Assembly (NCBI RefSeq): GCF_021404305.1
Contig: NZ_JABFTX010000001.1
Span: 1-64,000 of the forward strand
Source: Billgrantia ethanolica
GTDB taxonomy: Bacteria; Pseudomonadota; Gammaproteobacteria; Pseudomonadales; Halomonadaceae
Length of the DNA: 64,000 nt
Direction: 5' to 3'
Position 1 is the stretch's first letter. Every line of letters begins with the position of its first letter. Position numbers and translations under genes: made by a program. This document shows positions 46,218-55,503 of the stretch, piece after piece. Under the pieces are notes generated by a model. It ran no database searches and had not been told where the DNA came from. It was given only the letters and a program-made list of their open reading frames with translations.

Positions 46218-46850
46218 TTAGAAGCGGTAGCTGATGCCGGCCATGAAGACCCAGGGGTCGATGCTGACCTTGCCCAGGTCGTTGCCGTCCAGGCTGACGT
46301 CGGTATCGATGTCGATGTACCAGGCCGCAGCGTTGAGGCCCCAGTTGTCGTGCAGGCGCACGTCGAGTCCCAGCTGGCCTGCCAGACCCCAGGAGCTGTC
46401 GAGTTCCAGATTGCCGAGCTCGCTCTTCTCGCTGAAGAAATGCGTGTAGTTGAGGCCGATGCCGGCATAGGGCTGGAGCTGCGAGCCGGTACCGCCCAGC
46501 GGGTAATACTGCACGGTCAACGTCGGCGGCAGATGCTTGGTGGAAGCCGTGGGCAGGGCGCCGTCAGCCAGTCGGATATCGTGCTTGAACGGCAGCGCCG
46601 CCAGCAGCTCGACGCCGAAGTTGTCGTGGAACAGGTAGCCCAAGGTGAAGCCCAGGTTGGTGTCGCTGCGAACGTCGACGTCGATGGTGTCGCCCGCCAG
46701 GCTGCCGTTGTCGCTCTTGGGGTCGACATGGGCAACGCCCACGCGGGTGATGAAATCGCCCTGGTTGTAGGCGAGTGCCTGGCTGCTGGCCAGCAGTGCG
46801 GTAGCGACGAGGCCGGTAGTGACGAGCGTGGGAAGGACGTGCATGCGCAT
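46218..46850 (-). CDS. OmpW family outer membrane protein, copy 1
   Basis: A 210-residue precursor. The signal peptide ends ASSQALA before YNQGDFITRVGVAHVDP. The mature part has the OmpW eight-strand barrel pattern (LGFTLGYLFHDNFGVELLAALPFKHDI; PPTLTVQYYPLGG; QPYAGIGLNYTHFF) and ends in ISYRF, the C-terminal Phe signal for the BAM machinery. OmpW barrels let small hydrophobic molecules through. CAGGAG precedes ATG 46850. A second OmpW gene lies directly upstream in the same direction, separated by a terminator. Confidence 0.93.
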   Translation of the reverse strand: MRMHVLPTLVTTGLVATALLASSQALAYNQGDFITRVGVAHVDPKSDNGSLAGDTIDVDVRSDTNLGFTLGYLFHDNFGVELLAALPFKHDIRLADGALPTASTKHLPPTLTVQYYPLGGTGSQLQPYAGIGLNYTHFFSEKSELGNLELDSSWGLAGQLGLDVRLHDNWGLNAAAWYIDIDTDVSLDGNDLGKVSIDPWVFMAGISYRF

Positions 46851-47009
46851 GGTCGACTCCTGTCGTTTCAAAGGGGCAGTTGTGAAGCTGCCGTTCAATG
46901 AAGGAAGTCTACTCAGCGGCTGCGGGTCGATTCTTGATCCAGGGCAATGGTTGCGATTGAAACAAAAATAGGCATTTATAATGCTTCTTAAGAATTGGTG
47001 ACCAACAAG

Positions 47010-47035
47010 AACGCCGGGCCAAGGGGCCCGGCGTT
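47010..47035. terminator. Terminator between the two ompW genes
   Basis: A perfect 11-bp stem, AACGCCGGGCC / GGCCCGGCGTT, with loop AAGG lies 22 bases after the second ompW stop (minus strand). Confidence 0.83.
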
Positions 47036-47056
47036 CGTGGTACTGCGTTGCCTTGC

Positions 47057-47662
47057 TCAGAAGCGGAAGGTTACGCCGCCGCCGATGGTCATCGGGTCCA
47101 CTTTAGCGGTGCCGATGGCATCGCCGTCGGAGGAGAGGCGCGCATCGACATCGGCATAGTTGGCAAAGCCGTTGAGCATGAAGTTGTCGGTGATGGCCAG
47201 ATCGATCCCCACCTGGCCTACGGCGCCGTAGGAGCGACGGGCATCGATGCCCTCGGGCTCGCCGGAGAAGCGGGTGTAGTTGAGGCCAGCGCCCACGTAG
47301 GGCTGCACTCGGGAGTCGAAGCCGCCCAGCGGGTAGTAGTTGACCAGCAGGTTCACCGGCATGCGGTCGATAGTGCCGAGGTCGGCGCCACCCAGGGCGA
47401 CGTCATGCTCGAACTTCTCGGAGCTGTTCAGCTCGATACCGATGTTGTCGGTGAACAGGTAGCCGGCGCCGAAGGTGAAGCCCCGTGCCGTGCTGATATC
47501 TACATCCTGCCCCAGCACTTCTCCATTGTCTGAGCGCACGTCCGACTGAGCGACGCCGCCACGCACAAAGGCGTCGCCGGCGCTGTAGGCCAGGGCTGCC
47601 TGGCTGGCGAAGGTGCAGCCGGCAGCGAGAGCTACTACGGGAATCAAGCGAATCGGTTTCAT
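47057..47662 (-). CDS. OmpW family outer membrane protein, copy 2
   Basis: A 201-residue precursor with signal peptide ending SQAALA and mature start YSAGDAFVRGGVAQSDVRSDNG. Barrel motifs are FTFGAGYLFTDNIGIEL, MPVNLLVNYYPLGGFDSRVQPYVGAGLNYTRF, ending GVTFRF. It is clearly a paralogue of its neighbour, but with many substitutions, so the duplication is old. CTGGAGGACGC precedes the ATG. The two probably have separate promoters. Confidence 0.93.
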   Translation of the reverse strand: MKPIRLIPVVALAAGCTFASQAALAYSAGDAFVRGGVAQSDVRSDNGEVLGQDVDISTARGFTFGAGYLFTDNIGIELNSSEKFEHDVALGGADLGTIDRMPVNLLVNYYPLGGFDSRVQPYVGAGLNYTRFSGEPEGIDARRSYGAVGQVGIDLAITDNFMLNGFANYADVDARLSSDGDAIGTAKVDPMTIGGGVTFRF

Positions 47663-47929
47663 AACAGCGTCCTCCAGTTTTCACTCGAGCCGGAGTCCCG
47701 GCAGTGTTGAACGCCTCCAACTATACGAACACTGTTTCTAAAAGTCTTGTTTAAATTTGTTATGGCACTGATTGGCTTGATTGATTGTCGTAATGCCAAG
47801 GCTCTCTAATTTTACGAGCGCGCATATGCTGGCGAAGGTAGGCGAGTTGTACAATTATTGCTGTGCTGCATCATGGCGAGACAGAGCACTTGCAGCTAAG
47901 CCTTGAATAGGAAAAGCAGGAGGCAGACG

Positions 47930-48226
47930 ATGCGAGTCGAGGTACAGGATCCCCCCATCTGGCTCAATCTCGGCGCGATGCTGTTGGCTGCGGCGCTTGC
48001 GCTGTGGTTGCTCGTGCAGCCTGAACTCATCAGCGGACTGCCCATGGCGCTGAGGCTGCCCGCCATTGCGCTGGGCGTATGGTCCTTGGGAGCGGCATTC
48101 ATGCAACCGTTGGGGCTGGAGCTGCGGCGCTACTGGCAACGCCGAGCCACCAGCCCGCCGATCAGTCTGGCGGCGCTGGCTGCCTTCATGCTGCTGGTGA
48201 TCGTGCGTGCGCTGTGGCTGGCATGA
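47930..48226 (+). CDS. Small integral membrane protein, unknown function
   Basis: A 98-residue protein with about three hydrophobic segments (LNLGAMLLAAALALWLLV, LRLPAIALGVWSLGAAFM, SLAALAAFMLLVIVRALWL) and a basic loop RRYWQRRATS. I do not recognise a family. AGGAGG lies six bases before ATG 47930; an in-frame TTG at 47903 is less likely. The hairpin at 48249-48272 follows. Confidence 0.72.
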   Translation: MRVEVQDPPIWLNLGAMLLAAALALWLLVQPELISGLPMALRLPAIALGVWSLGAAFMQPLGLELRRYWQRRATSPPISLAALAAFMLLVIVRALWLA

Positions 48227-48248
48227 GGGGTTGCTCGAGCAAGAACGT

Positions 48249-48272
48249 GAAAGCCGCCCGAGGGCGGCTTTC
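48249..48272. terminator. Terminator between the small membrane gene and putP
   Basis: The perfect stem GAAAGCCGCCC / GGGCGGCTTTC around GA lies between convergent genes and can serve both. Confidence 0.86.
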
Positions 48273-48298
48273 GTCTGCAGTGAGCTACTGCCTGCCGA

Positions 48299-49777
48299 TC
48301 ATGCTTCCTCGAAGGTGTCGAAGTCGGCGGTGACACGCAGGTCGGGCTCTTCCGTGGCCAGGCTCGCCACCACGATGGCGATGTAGGCCAGGATCACGCC
48401 CGGCACGATTTCGTAGAGATCGAAGATGCCGCCGGACAGCTCGGCCCAGACCACCACGGTCACGCCGCCGGTCACGATACCGGCCAGAGCCCCCCACTTG
48501 TTCATGCGGCGCCAGTAGAGCGACATGATCAGCGCCGGGCCGAAGGCGGCACCGAAGCCGGCCCAGGCGTAGGCGACCAGGTCGAGCACGGTGGCATCGG
48601 GGTTGAGCGCCAGCAGGTAGGCGACGATGGCGATGGCGATGACGGCGAAGCGTCCCACCCACACCAGCTCGGTCTGGCTGGCATCCTTGCGGAAGATCGC
48701 CTTGTAGAAGTCGTCGGTCAGCGCCGAGGAGGAGACCAGCAGCTGCGAGTCGGCGGTGGACATGATCGCGGCCAGGATGGCGGCGAGCAGGATGCCGGCG
48801 ATCACCGGGTGGAAGATCAGATTGACCATCACCATGAACACGGTCTCGCCGTCGGCCAGGTCACGCTGCACGAAGCCGACACCCAGCAGGCCTACGGCCA
48901 CCGAGCTGATCAGGGCGATGGCGGTCCAGGTCACGGCGATGCGGCGTGCGGCGGGGATGTCGCGGTCGCTGCGAATGGCGGCAAAGCGCGCCAGGATGTG
49001 CGGCTGGCCGAAATAGCCCAGGCCCCAGGCCAGCGAGCTGACGATGCCGATGAAGGTCAGCGCCTCGCCGGTGGAGGCGTCGCGGAACCAGGCCAGCATA
49101 TAGGCGCTCTCGTCGGCGAGTGCCGCGGCGGCGCCGGCGGTACCGCCCAGGTCGCCGAAGGCGATGATCGGCACGATGGCCAGAGCTGCCGCCATCATCA
49201 GACCCTGGATCAGGTCGGTCCAGGAGACCGCCAGGAAGCCGCCGAAGAAGGTGTAGGAGATCACCGCGATGGTGCCGATGGTGACGGCCAGCGTGTAGTC
49301 GTAGCCGAACACCGTCTCGAACAGCCGTCCGCCGGCGACCAGGCCGGAGCTGGTATAGAAGAGGAAGAACAGCAGAATGAAGATCGCCGAGATCACCCGC
49401 AGCAGCTGCGACTTGTCGCGGAAGCGATTGGCGAAGTATTCGGGCAGCGTCAGGGCATCGCTGACCTTGAAGCTGTAGAGGCGCAGGCGGCGCGCCACGA
49501 TCAGCCAGTTGAGCCAGGTACCGACCAGCAGGCCCACGGCGATCCAGCTGGCGGAGATACCGCTCACGTAGGCCGCGCCCGGCAGGCCGAGCAGCAGCCA
49601 GCCCGACATGTCGGAGGCGCCGGCGGAAATCGCCGAGGTCCAGGGCCCCAGCGAGCGCCCGCCAAGGATGTAGTCGGAAAGATTGGTCGTACGCTTGTAG
49701 GCGACGATACCGATGCCAAGCATCAACAAGAGGTACACCACGAAGGTGAATCCGATAGCCATGTTGTTCTGAACCAT
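48299..49777 (-). CDS. putP: Sodium/proline symporter PutP
   Basis: A 492-residue sodium:solute symporter with about 13 helices, close to E. coli PutP (502). Motifs are YILGGRSLGPWTSAISAGASDMSGWLLLGLPGA (helix 2, sodium and substrate binding), SDALTLPEYFANRF, AVSWTDLIQGLMM, GYFGQPHILARF and IMSTADSQLLVSSSALT. It imports proline with Na+. The start MVQNNMAIGF at 49777 follows AAGGAACC; a TTG five codons earlier is less likely. It lies 43 bases after putA in the same direction, so proline uptake and oxidation form one operon. Confidence 0.95.
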   Translation of the reverse strand: MVQNNMAIGFTFVVYLLLMLGIGIVAYKRTTNLSDYILGGRSLGPWTSAISAGASDMSGWLLLGLPGAAYVSGISASWIAVGLLVGTWLNWLIVARRLRLYSFKVSDALTLPEYFANRFRDKSQLLRVISAIFILLFFLFYTSSGLVAGGRLFETVFGYDYTLAVTIGTIAVISYTFFGGFLAVSWTDLIQGLMMAAALAIVPIIAFGDLGGTAGAAAALADESAYMLAWFRDASTGEALTFIGIVSSLAWGLGYFGQPHILARFAAIRSDRDIPAARRIAVTWTAIALISSVAVGLLGVGFVQRDLADGETVFMVMVNLIFHPVIAGILLAAILAAIMSTADSQLLVSSSALTDDFYKAIFRKDASQTELVWVGRFAVIAIAIVAYLLALNPDATVLDLVAYAWAGFGAAFGPALIMSLYWRRMNKWGALAGIVTGGVTVVVWAELSGGIFDLYEIVPGVILAYIAIVVASLATEEPDLRVTADFDTFEEA

Positions 49778-49820
49778 GAGGGGTTCCTTCAAATGTTGTT
49801 GTGGTCAATGACGAGTGCGG

Positions 49821-52800
49821 TCACTCGTCTCCCAGCGCAAGCAGTGACGCGTTACCGCCCAGCGCGGCGGTATTGACGGTCACGGTCTTCTCCGTGGCGA
49901 AACGCAGCAGGTAGTGCGGTCCGCCCGCCTTGGGGCCGGTACCGGAGAGCCCCTGTCCGCCGAACGGTTGCACACCCACGACGGCGCCGATGATATTCCG
50001 GTTGATGTACACATTTCCAACACGAATCTTCTGTGCGACGAGCTGTGCAAAGGATTCATTGCGGCTGTGAACGCCGAAGGTCAACCCATATCCCCTGGCA
50101 TTGATCGAATCGAGCACCTGCTCGATCTCGCTGGCCTTGTAGCGCACGACATGCAGCACCGGGCCGAACTGTTCCCGCTCGAGGGCATCGATGGCGTCGA
50201 TGCTGAACGCCACCGGCGGTACGAAGGTGCCATGGGCGGTATGTGCCGGATCCAGGCGGGTTTCGGCCAGCAGGCGTCCCTCGCCCTTGAGCTGCTCGAT
50301 ATGCGCAAGCAGATTCTTGCGTGCATCCTCGTCGATCACCGGGCCCACGTCGGTGCCCAGGTCGCGGGGATCACCGACGTGCAGCTCGTCCATGGCGCCG
50401 CGCAGGATCTCGATGACCCGATCGGCCACGTCTTCCTGCAGGTAGAGCACGCGCAGCGCACTGCAGCGCTGGCCGGCGCTCTGGTATGCCGACTGGATCA
50501 CGTCGGCTACGACCTGCTCCGGCAGGGCGGTGGAGTCGACGATCAGCGCATTCATGCCGCCGGTCTCGGCGACCAGCGCCGGCAGCGGGGCGTTCTCGCG
50601 AGCGGCCAGCGCGCGGTTGATGATCTGCGCGGTGTCGGTGCCGCCGGTGAAGGCCACCCCGGTGATGCGCGGGTCGGAGGTGAGTACGCTGCCCACGGTG
50701 GGGCCGTCGCCCGGTAGCAGCTGCACCACGTCGCGCGGCATGCCGGCCTCGTGGAGCAGCTCGATGACACGGTGAGCCACGATGGAGGTCTGCTCGGCGG
50801 GCTTGGCCAGCACGCTATTGCCGGCCACGGCAGCGGCCACTACCTGACCGCAGAAGATCGCGACCGGGAAATTCCACGGGCTGATGGCGGCGAACACGCC
50901 CTTGCCACTCAGCATCAGGCGGTTCGACTCGCCGGTGGGACCGGGCAGCTCGAGCGGCTCGCCGAACTGCTCCTCGGCGCGCATGGCGTAGTAGCGGCAG
51001 AAATCCACCGCTTCACGAATTTCATCGACGCCGTCGGTGAGCAGCTTGCCGCCCTCGCGGGAGCACAGCGTCATCAACTCGGCCAGGTTCTCCTCCATCA
51101 GGTCGCCCAGGCGGCGAATGATGGCGGCACGCTCGGCGACCGGCGTGGCTTCCCAGCGCGGGAACGCGGCCCAGGCGGCATCCACCGCTCGTGCGGCCTG
51201 GTCGCGGCTGGTCCACTGCACGCTGCCGACCCGCTGACGGCGGTCGTAGGGACTGAACACCTCGTGCACGTTGCCCGCGATGCGTTCCACGTCGAAGGCC
51301 AGCAGCGGCCCGACCTCATAGCTGCGCTCCATGAAGCCCGACATGGCCTTCACCAGCGGTTCGTAATGGCTGCGCACGTTGAGGTTGACTCCCCTTGAGT
51401 TGCGCCGTTTTTCGCCGTAGATGTCCTTCGGCAGCGGAATTCGTGGATTGGAGAAAGTGTGGTACTGGCTCAGCGTCTCCACCGGGTGCACGCAGAGGGT
51501 TTCCACTGGCACCTTGGGATCGACCAACTGATGCACGAACGAGGAGTTGGCGCCATTCTCCAGCAGTCGGCGCACCAGATAGGGCAGCAGATCCTTGTGT
51601 GCCCCTACCGGCGCGTAGATGCGGCAGTAGGTGCCCTTGGGGGCGCGCTTGAGGGCCACATCGTAGAGCGCCTCGCCCATGCCGTGCAGACGCTGGAACT
51701 CGAACGGCCGGGTCGCTTCGTCGGCCATTTCTAGGATGGTGCTGATGGTGTGGGCGTTATGTGTCGCGAACTGGGGGAAGATGCGGTCGCGGGTCTGGGC
51801 GGAGAGCAGGAAGCGGGCGCAGACCAGATAAGCCACGTCGGTGCAGGCCTTGCGGGTATAGACCGGATAGCCCTCGACGCCGAGCTGCTGCGACTCCTTG
51901 ATCTCGCTGTCCCAATAGGCGCCCTTGACCAGACGTACCGGAATCTCGTCACCCTGGCGGTCGGCCAGGCGGTTGAGATAGTGCAGCACCGGCAGGGCGC
52001 GCTTGGAGTAGGCCTGCACCACCAAACCGAAGTGACCCCAGCCCTTGCAGGCTTCGCTCTCGTAGACGGCGCGGAACACTTCCAGCGACAGTTCCAGGCG
52101 ATCCACTTCCTCGGCGTCGATGGTCAACGCCACGTCACGCTCGCGGGCCATGGTCACCAGCTCGCGTACGCTGCCTACCAGCTCGCGCAGGATCTGCTCG
52201 CGACGACCGAACTCGTAGCGCGGGTGCAGTGCCGAGAGCTTGATCGACACGGAAGGTGCCGGGGTGCGCTCGGTGAGCTTGGTGCTGGTCAAGCCGACCT
52301 GCCGAATGGCCTTGGCATAGTCGTCGAAGTAGCGCTTGGCGTCGGCCCGCGTGCGCGCCGCTTCGCCCAGCATGTCGTAGGAGTAGGTGTAGCCCTTGTC
52401 GAACAGCGGACGGGAGCGCTTCAGCGCCTCGTCGATGTCGCGACCGAGCACGAACTGCTTGCCCATGATCTTCATCGCCTCGTACATGGCGCGGCGGATC
52501 ACCGGCTCGCCCATGCGATTGACCAGACGGTTGATGAAGCCCGAAGGCTTGCCGTCGCGAGGCTTGTCGAGGGTGACCACGTGGCCGGTCATCAGTAGCC
52601 CCCAGGTGGAGGCATTGACTAGCCAGGAGTCGCTCTGTCCGACATGGGCCTTCCAGTCGGCGGGGCCGAGCTTGTCCTCGATCAGCGCGTCGGCCGTGGC
52701 CGTGTCGGGAATGCGCAGCATGGCTTCGGCCAGGCACATCAGCATCAGCCCTTCATGGGTATCGAGGCTGTACTGCTGCAGCAGCTGATCGATCGTATCG

Positions 52801-53012
52801 ACGGCGGTATCCATGTCGCGGACTTCGCGCACGAGCTCGGCGGTCTTGCCGGCGATGCGCCGGAAATCCTCGGGATCGGCGCTGAGTACGCTAACCAGCT
52901 CCTTGACGTAGGTCTCTTCGTCCACGACGTAATGTTCGCTGATACGCGAGAACAGGCTATCGAGATCCTGCTGCCAGGTGGCAGCATTCAGCATGGTTTC
53001 GGCATTGAGCAT
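49821..53012 (-). CDS. putA: Bifunctional proline dehydrogenase / glutamate-semialdehyde dehydrogenase PutA
   Basis: A 1063-residue short-form PutA. The proline dehydrogenase barrel (about 120-480) shows SVSIKLSALHPRYEF, TIDAEEVDRLELSLEV, RLVKGAYWDSEIK and FATHNAHTISTI. The aldehyde dehydrogenase half has ISPWNFPVAIFCGQ, KPAEQTSIVAH, VAETGGMNALIVDSTAL and the catalytic cysteine in SAGQRCSALR. It oxidises proline to glutamate via P5C. It lacks the ribbon-helix-helix DNA-binding domain of the 1320-residue enteric PutA, so it cannot repress its own operon. The ATG at 53012 is chosen for the GGGGGA leader and family fit. putP follows, and an AraC-type gene precedes it. Confidence 0.96.
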   Translation of the reverse strand: MLNAETMLNAATWQQDLDSLFSRISEHYVVDEETYVKELVSVLSADPEDFRRIAGKTAELVREVRDMDTAVDTIDQLLQQYSLDTHEGLMLMCLAEAMLRIPDTATADALIEDKLGPADWKAHVGQSDSWLVNASTWGLLMTGHVVTLDKPRDGKPSGFINRLVNRMGEPVIRRAMYEAMKIMGKQFVLGRDIDEALKRSRPLFDKGYTYSYDMLGEAARTRADAKRYFDDYAKAIRQVGLTSTKLTERTPAPSVSIKLSALHPRYEFGRREQILRELVGSVRELVTMARERDVALTIDAEEVDRLELSLEVFRAVYESEACKGWGHFGLVVQAYSKRALPVLHYLNRLADRQGDEIPVRLVKGAYWDSEIKESQQLGVEGYPVYTRKACTDVAYLVCARFLLSAQTRDRIFPQFATHNAHTISTILEMADEATRPFEFQRLHGMGEALYDVALKRAPKGTYCRIYAPVGAHKDLLPYLVRRLLENGANSSFVHQLVDPKVPVETLCVHPVETLSQYHTFSNPRIPLPKDIYGEKRRNSRGVNLNVRSHYEPLVKAMSGFMERSYEVGPLLAFDVERIAGNVHEVFSPYDRRQRVGSVQWTSRDQAARAVDAAWAAFPRWEATPVAERAAIIRRLGDLMEENLAELMTLCSREGGKLLTDGVDEIREAVDFCRYYAMRAEEQFGEPLELPGPTGESNRLMLSGKGVFAAISPWNFPVAIFCGQVVAAAVAGNSVLAKPAEQTSIVAHRVIELLHEAGMPRDVVQLLPGDGPTVGSVLTSDPRITGVAFTGGTDTAQIINRALAARENAPLPALVAETGGMNALIVDSTALPEQVVADVIQSAYQSAGQRCSALRVLYLQEDVADRVIEILRGAMDELHVGDPRDLGTDVGPVIDEDARKNLLAHIEQLKGEGRLLAETRLDPAHTAHGTFVPPVAFSIDAIDALEREQFGPVLHVVRYKASEIEQVLDSINARGYGLTFGVHSRNESFAQLVAQKIRVGNVYINRNIIGAVVGVQPFGGQGLSGTGPKAGGPHYLLRFATEKTVTVNTAALGGNASLLALGDE

Positions 53013-53192
53013 AGGAGTCCCCCGGGTATCCACCCGTTCCAGAACGGCAAAACGCCATGTGCGTGGCGCTCTGCCCGAACATGGGTGTGTCTTCCTTGAC
53101 TGTAGGGCCGGTTGAACGGGGCTGCTTGCCAAAAACCGGGAAGGATTTATGAATTTCGCGGCACAATGCCGCAGTGCCATTGAAATCTAGAC

Positions 53193-54008
53193 TTAAGTCG
53201 TATGCTGTAATCGGTTGGTAACGTCGGTGGGGGAAGGGCGTTCCAGAACGGCGCGTCGGATCTGGCTCGGCGGGCAGCCGAAAGCACTGCGAAACGCATG
53301 CGACAGCGCACTCTGGTGGGCAAAGCCGGTACTCACCGCGATCTGTGACAGTGGCATACGACTCTCCTCGAGTAGCCGGCGGGCGGCCTCCAGGCGCCGT
53401 CGACGCACGTACTGCCATGGCGACAGGCCGGTTTGTTCACGGAAACAGCTGCTGAAGTGGGCTTCGCTGAGGCAGGCCTGCCCGGCAAGGTCGGCCACGG
53501 AGATCGGTGCCGCCAGATGTCGGTCGATGAAGCGGTCGAGCTTGGCAAGGTTCAGGCGGCGCTTGGCTGGTGGCGACGTTTCTCCACCGAGCCTGGCGTG
53601 CAGGCAGCCAAGAAAGGTCGCGGCCAGGCGGTCGCTCTGTGCCGAGCTCAACCCGTCCTGGCTATCGCCCTGCTCGAGCAGCAGGAAGTCGAGATAGTGC
53701 TGGAGTGGCTTGTCCAGGGCGAAGAAGCGCGGCGCGTCGAACAGGCGCGACAGCTCATGGTGATAGCCGGTGAGCGACGGGGCATCGGCCGGAAGGTCGA
53801 GAATGAGCTGGCGGTTCTTGCCCTGGCCAACATAGTAGTGAACGTGATTGGCAGGCACGATGCAGCCGGAAAGAGCCGAGATGGCGCCACCCAGGCCCTC
53901 GATTTCGAACTCCGCCCGGCCCTGCAGGCCGATCACGATCTGGTGAAAATCATGGGAGTGGTGCTGAGTGGCGGTATCGAGCGGAATCTGACGTATGACG
54001 CTGGACAT
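53193..54008 (-). CDS. AraC family transcriptional regulator next to putAP
   Basis: A 271-residue regulator with an N-terminal cupin-like effector domain (HSHDFHQIVIGLQGRAEFEIEG) and a C-terminal pair of HTH motifs (ISVADLAGQACLSEAHFSSCFREQTGLSPWQYVRRRRLEAARRLL and MPLSQIAVSTGFAHQSALSHAF). Its place 180 bases upstream of a PutA without a DNA-binding domain resembles the PruR-putAP arrangement of pseudomonads, so proline-dependent activation is a reasonable inference. GGGAGG precedes ATG 54008. Confidence 0.9.
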   Translation of the reverse strand: MSSVIRQIPLDTATQHHSHDFHQIVIGLQGRAEFEIEGLGGAISALSGCIVPANHVHYYVGQGKNRQLILDLPADAPSLTGYHHELSRLFDAPRFFALDKPLQHYLDFLLLEQGDSQDGLSSAQSDRLAATFLGCLHARLGGETSPPAKRRLNLAKLDRFIDRHLAAPISVADLAGQACLSEAHFSSCFREQTGLSPWQYVRRRRLEAARRLLEESRMPLSQIAVSTGFAHQSALSHAFRSAFGCPPSQIRRAVLERPSPTDVTNRLQHTT

Positions 54009-54067
54009 GAGGGCCTCCCGCATGTGGCTGTCATGAAAGAGCTTACCACATCAATGTTCTATCAACG

Positions 54068-54565
54068 CTACGGTTCGTTGCGTTGCCTTTCACGCAGTCT
54101 CAGGTGGGCAGCAAGGTGGTTGCGTAGGGCCGTCAGCTCTGCCTGGCCCGTCTTGTCGAGCAGAGACTTGCCCTGAGCCACTTGCCAGGGGCGGCCGTGC
54201 TCTTGCATCAAATGCTGGGCACGCCGTCTCACGCCGTCGAGATAGTCGTCGTGACGAATCGGATAGTGGATCACGACGTTCCACTCGGTCTCTCCGACCT
54301 GGTTGGCGAGTGCCTTGTCGAACAGCTCCAGCAGCTGTTCCGGCTCGGTGCGATAGCGGGGCGTACGGGAAAAGAGAAGTACCATCACCATGCCGCCGAT
54401 GATGAACAAGCAAACGGCAAAGATGAGCAGGAAGAGAGCCATTCGAGCCACGCTGATGAGTTTAGAGCGGACCTGTGGCGGCGAGGCATCGGGTGTGCTG
54501 CCAAGGCCGTCGGAGATGGCATCGCCCTTGCCGCTGACATGCAGTATCACTCGCTTGCAAGACAA
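54068..54565 (-). CDS. Membrane-anchored protein of unknown function
   Basis: A reading frame of 165 codons with one membrane helix at residues 42-64 (MALFLLIFAVCLFIIGGMVMVLLF) and a C-terminal soluble domain of about 100 residues (RTPRYRTEPEQLLELFDKALANQVGETEWNVVIHYPIRHDDYLDGVRRRA). I do not recognise a family. The start is uncertain: the first codon is TTG with no clear ribosome binding site, and an internal ATG at 54442 directly before the helix may be the true start. Confidence 0.6.
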   Translation of the reverse strand: MSCKRVILHVSGKGDAISDGLGSTPDASPPQVRSKLISVARMALFLLIFAVCLFIIGGMVMVLLFSRTPRYRTEPEQLLELFDKALANQVGETEWNVVIHYPIRHDDYLDGVRRRAQHLMQEHGRPWQVAQGKSLLDKTGQAELTALRNHLAAHLRLRERQRNEP

Positions 54566-54906
54566 CGAGCGTTCGTACCCGCTGCGTTGCCGTCAGCAGG
54601 TGTACAAATTGTACCGCCCAGCATGAAAGCATGGCAAACCGACCGGTCAGCAATCTCTCAGGCGATCGCTTGGCGTGACTATTGTTATCGAGAGTACGCA
54701 ACCTGTGTTATCGAGAGTACGCAACCTGTCACTGGGGATTCGTGGGTACAGGAGAGGAAAAATCGGGGCAACTCGGAAGGGGAATGCGTTGCCCCAGCAT
54801 GGCGGAGCGGTACCGGTGGGGCCTGGCAGAAGGGGACGTGGTGGACAGGACTTGCCGGCAGACGGAGTGTTAGTCTAGTAGGGCAATGTTCGGTCAGGAG
54901 AAAGGC
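54566..54906. other. 341-bp gap with a perfect 23-bp tandem duplication
   Basis: No gene is supported. The stretch 54684-54706 (beginning GTTATCGAGAGTACGCA and ending ACCTGT) is repeated exactly at 54707-54729. The rest holds the promoter region of the divergent neighbours. The leader ends with AGGAGAAAGGC before the lipoprotein start. Confidence 0.75.
54684..54729. repeat. Perfect tandem repeat, 2 x 23 bp
   Basis: Two identical 23-base units, 54684-54706 and 54707-54729, lie head to tail. The unit has no internal palindrome beyond a few bases. The identity suggests a recent duplication or a selected binding-site pair. Confidence 0.9.
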
Positions 54907-55485
54907 ATGAAGGCATGGCGTCGATCCTGTATAAGCCTGGTGGCGGCGGTGTGGCTGGCAGGTTGTGGCGGCGATGGCAATGGTGCTCCGGCGGAGGAGG
55001 AGACCGAACTCGAACAGCCGGCAGACGCTGCCCAGCCGGTGGAAGAACCGGTCGAGGTGGAGCCGCTGGCGGTCGAAATCCACGCCTCGGCTACCCTGCG
55101 TAGCGACAGACGTTTGATGATCGATGGCGAGACCAATCTGCCTGACGAGACGCGGTTGCTGGTGATAGTGGAGCGCGAATTGAGTGGTGTGCGCTGGCAG
55201 TCGCGCACCGTGGTCGAAGACGGTAGTTTTGCCACAGGCCCCTTTGGTCCCGGTAGCGGCCTGCCGGATGGTGGCTACCTCATCACCGTCAATCTGGTGG
55301 AGGCCAGTGTGCAGCCGCCTGCCGTGCGTGAGCGAATCGGCGAGCAGGGAGAACACCTGGAAGGGGCGCTGGTCAGAAGTGCCCGACATGGACTGGGGCA
55401 GGTGGCCAGCTATTCGAGGCGCTATCTGATCGGCAGCGAGCCCCGCCGGACTACCGACCAGGTCGATGTGCTCGAAGTGGAGTGA
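54907..55485 (+). CDS. Predicted lipoprotein of unknown function
   Basis: A 192-residue precursor. MKAWRRSCISLVAAVWLAGCGG is a lipoprotein signal with lipobox LAGC. An acidic, Pro-rich linker (residues 23-60) follows, then an all-beta domain ([35 protein letters not shown]) reminiscent of small immunoglobulin-like or Gmad2-type surface domains; I do not claim a family. AGGAGAAAGGC precedes ATG 54907. It converges on the XRE regulator gene with an 18-base gap. Confidence 0.78.
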   Translation: MKAWRRSCISLVAAVWLAGCGGDGNGAPAEEETELEQPADAAQPVEEPVEVEPLAVEIHASATLRSDRRLMIDGETNLPDETRLLVIVERELSGVRWQSRTVVEDGSFATGPFGPGSGLPDGGYLITVNLVEASVQPPAVRERIGEQGEHLEGALVRSARHGLGQVASYSRRYLIGSEPRRTTDQVDVLEVE

Positions 55486-55503
55486 CGGTTAGAGTGGCGC
55501 CGC

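Noticed and set aside
46934..46947. FNR-like site TTGAT-N4-GGCAA before ompW copy 1
   Set aside because: Only one half-site is good, and its position relative to a promoter is unclear, although ompW is FNR-controlled in E. coli.
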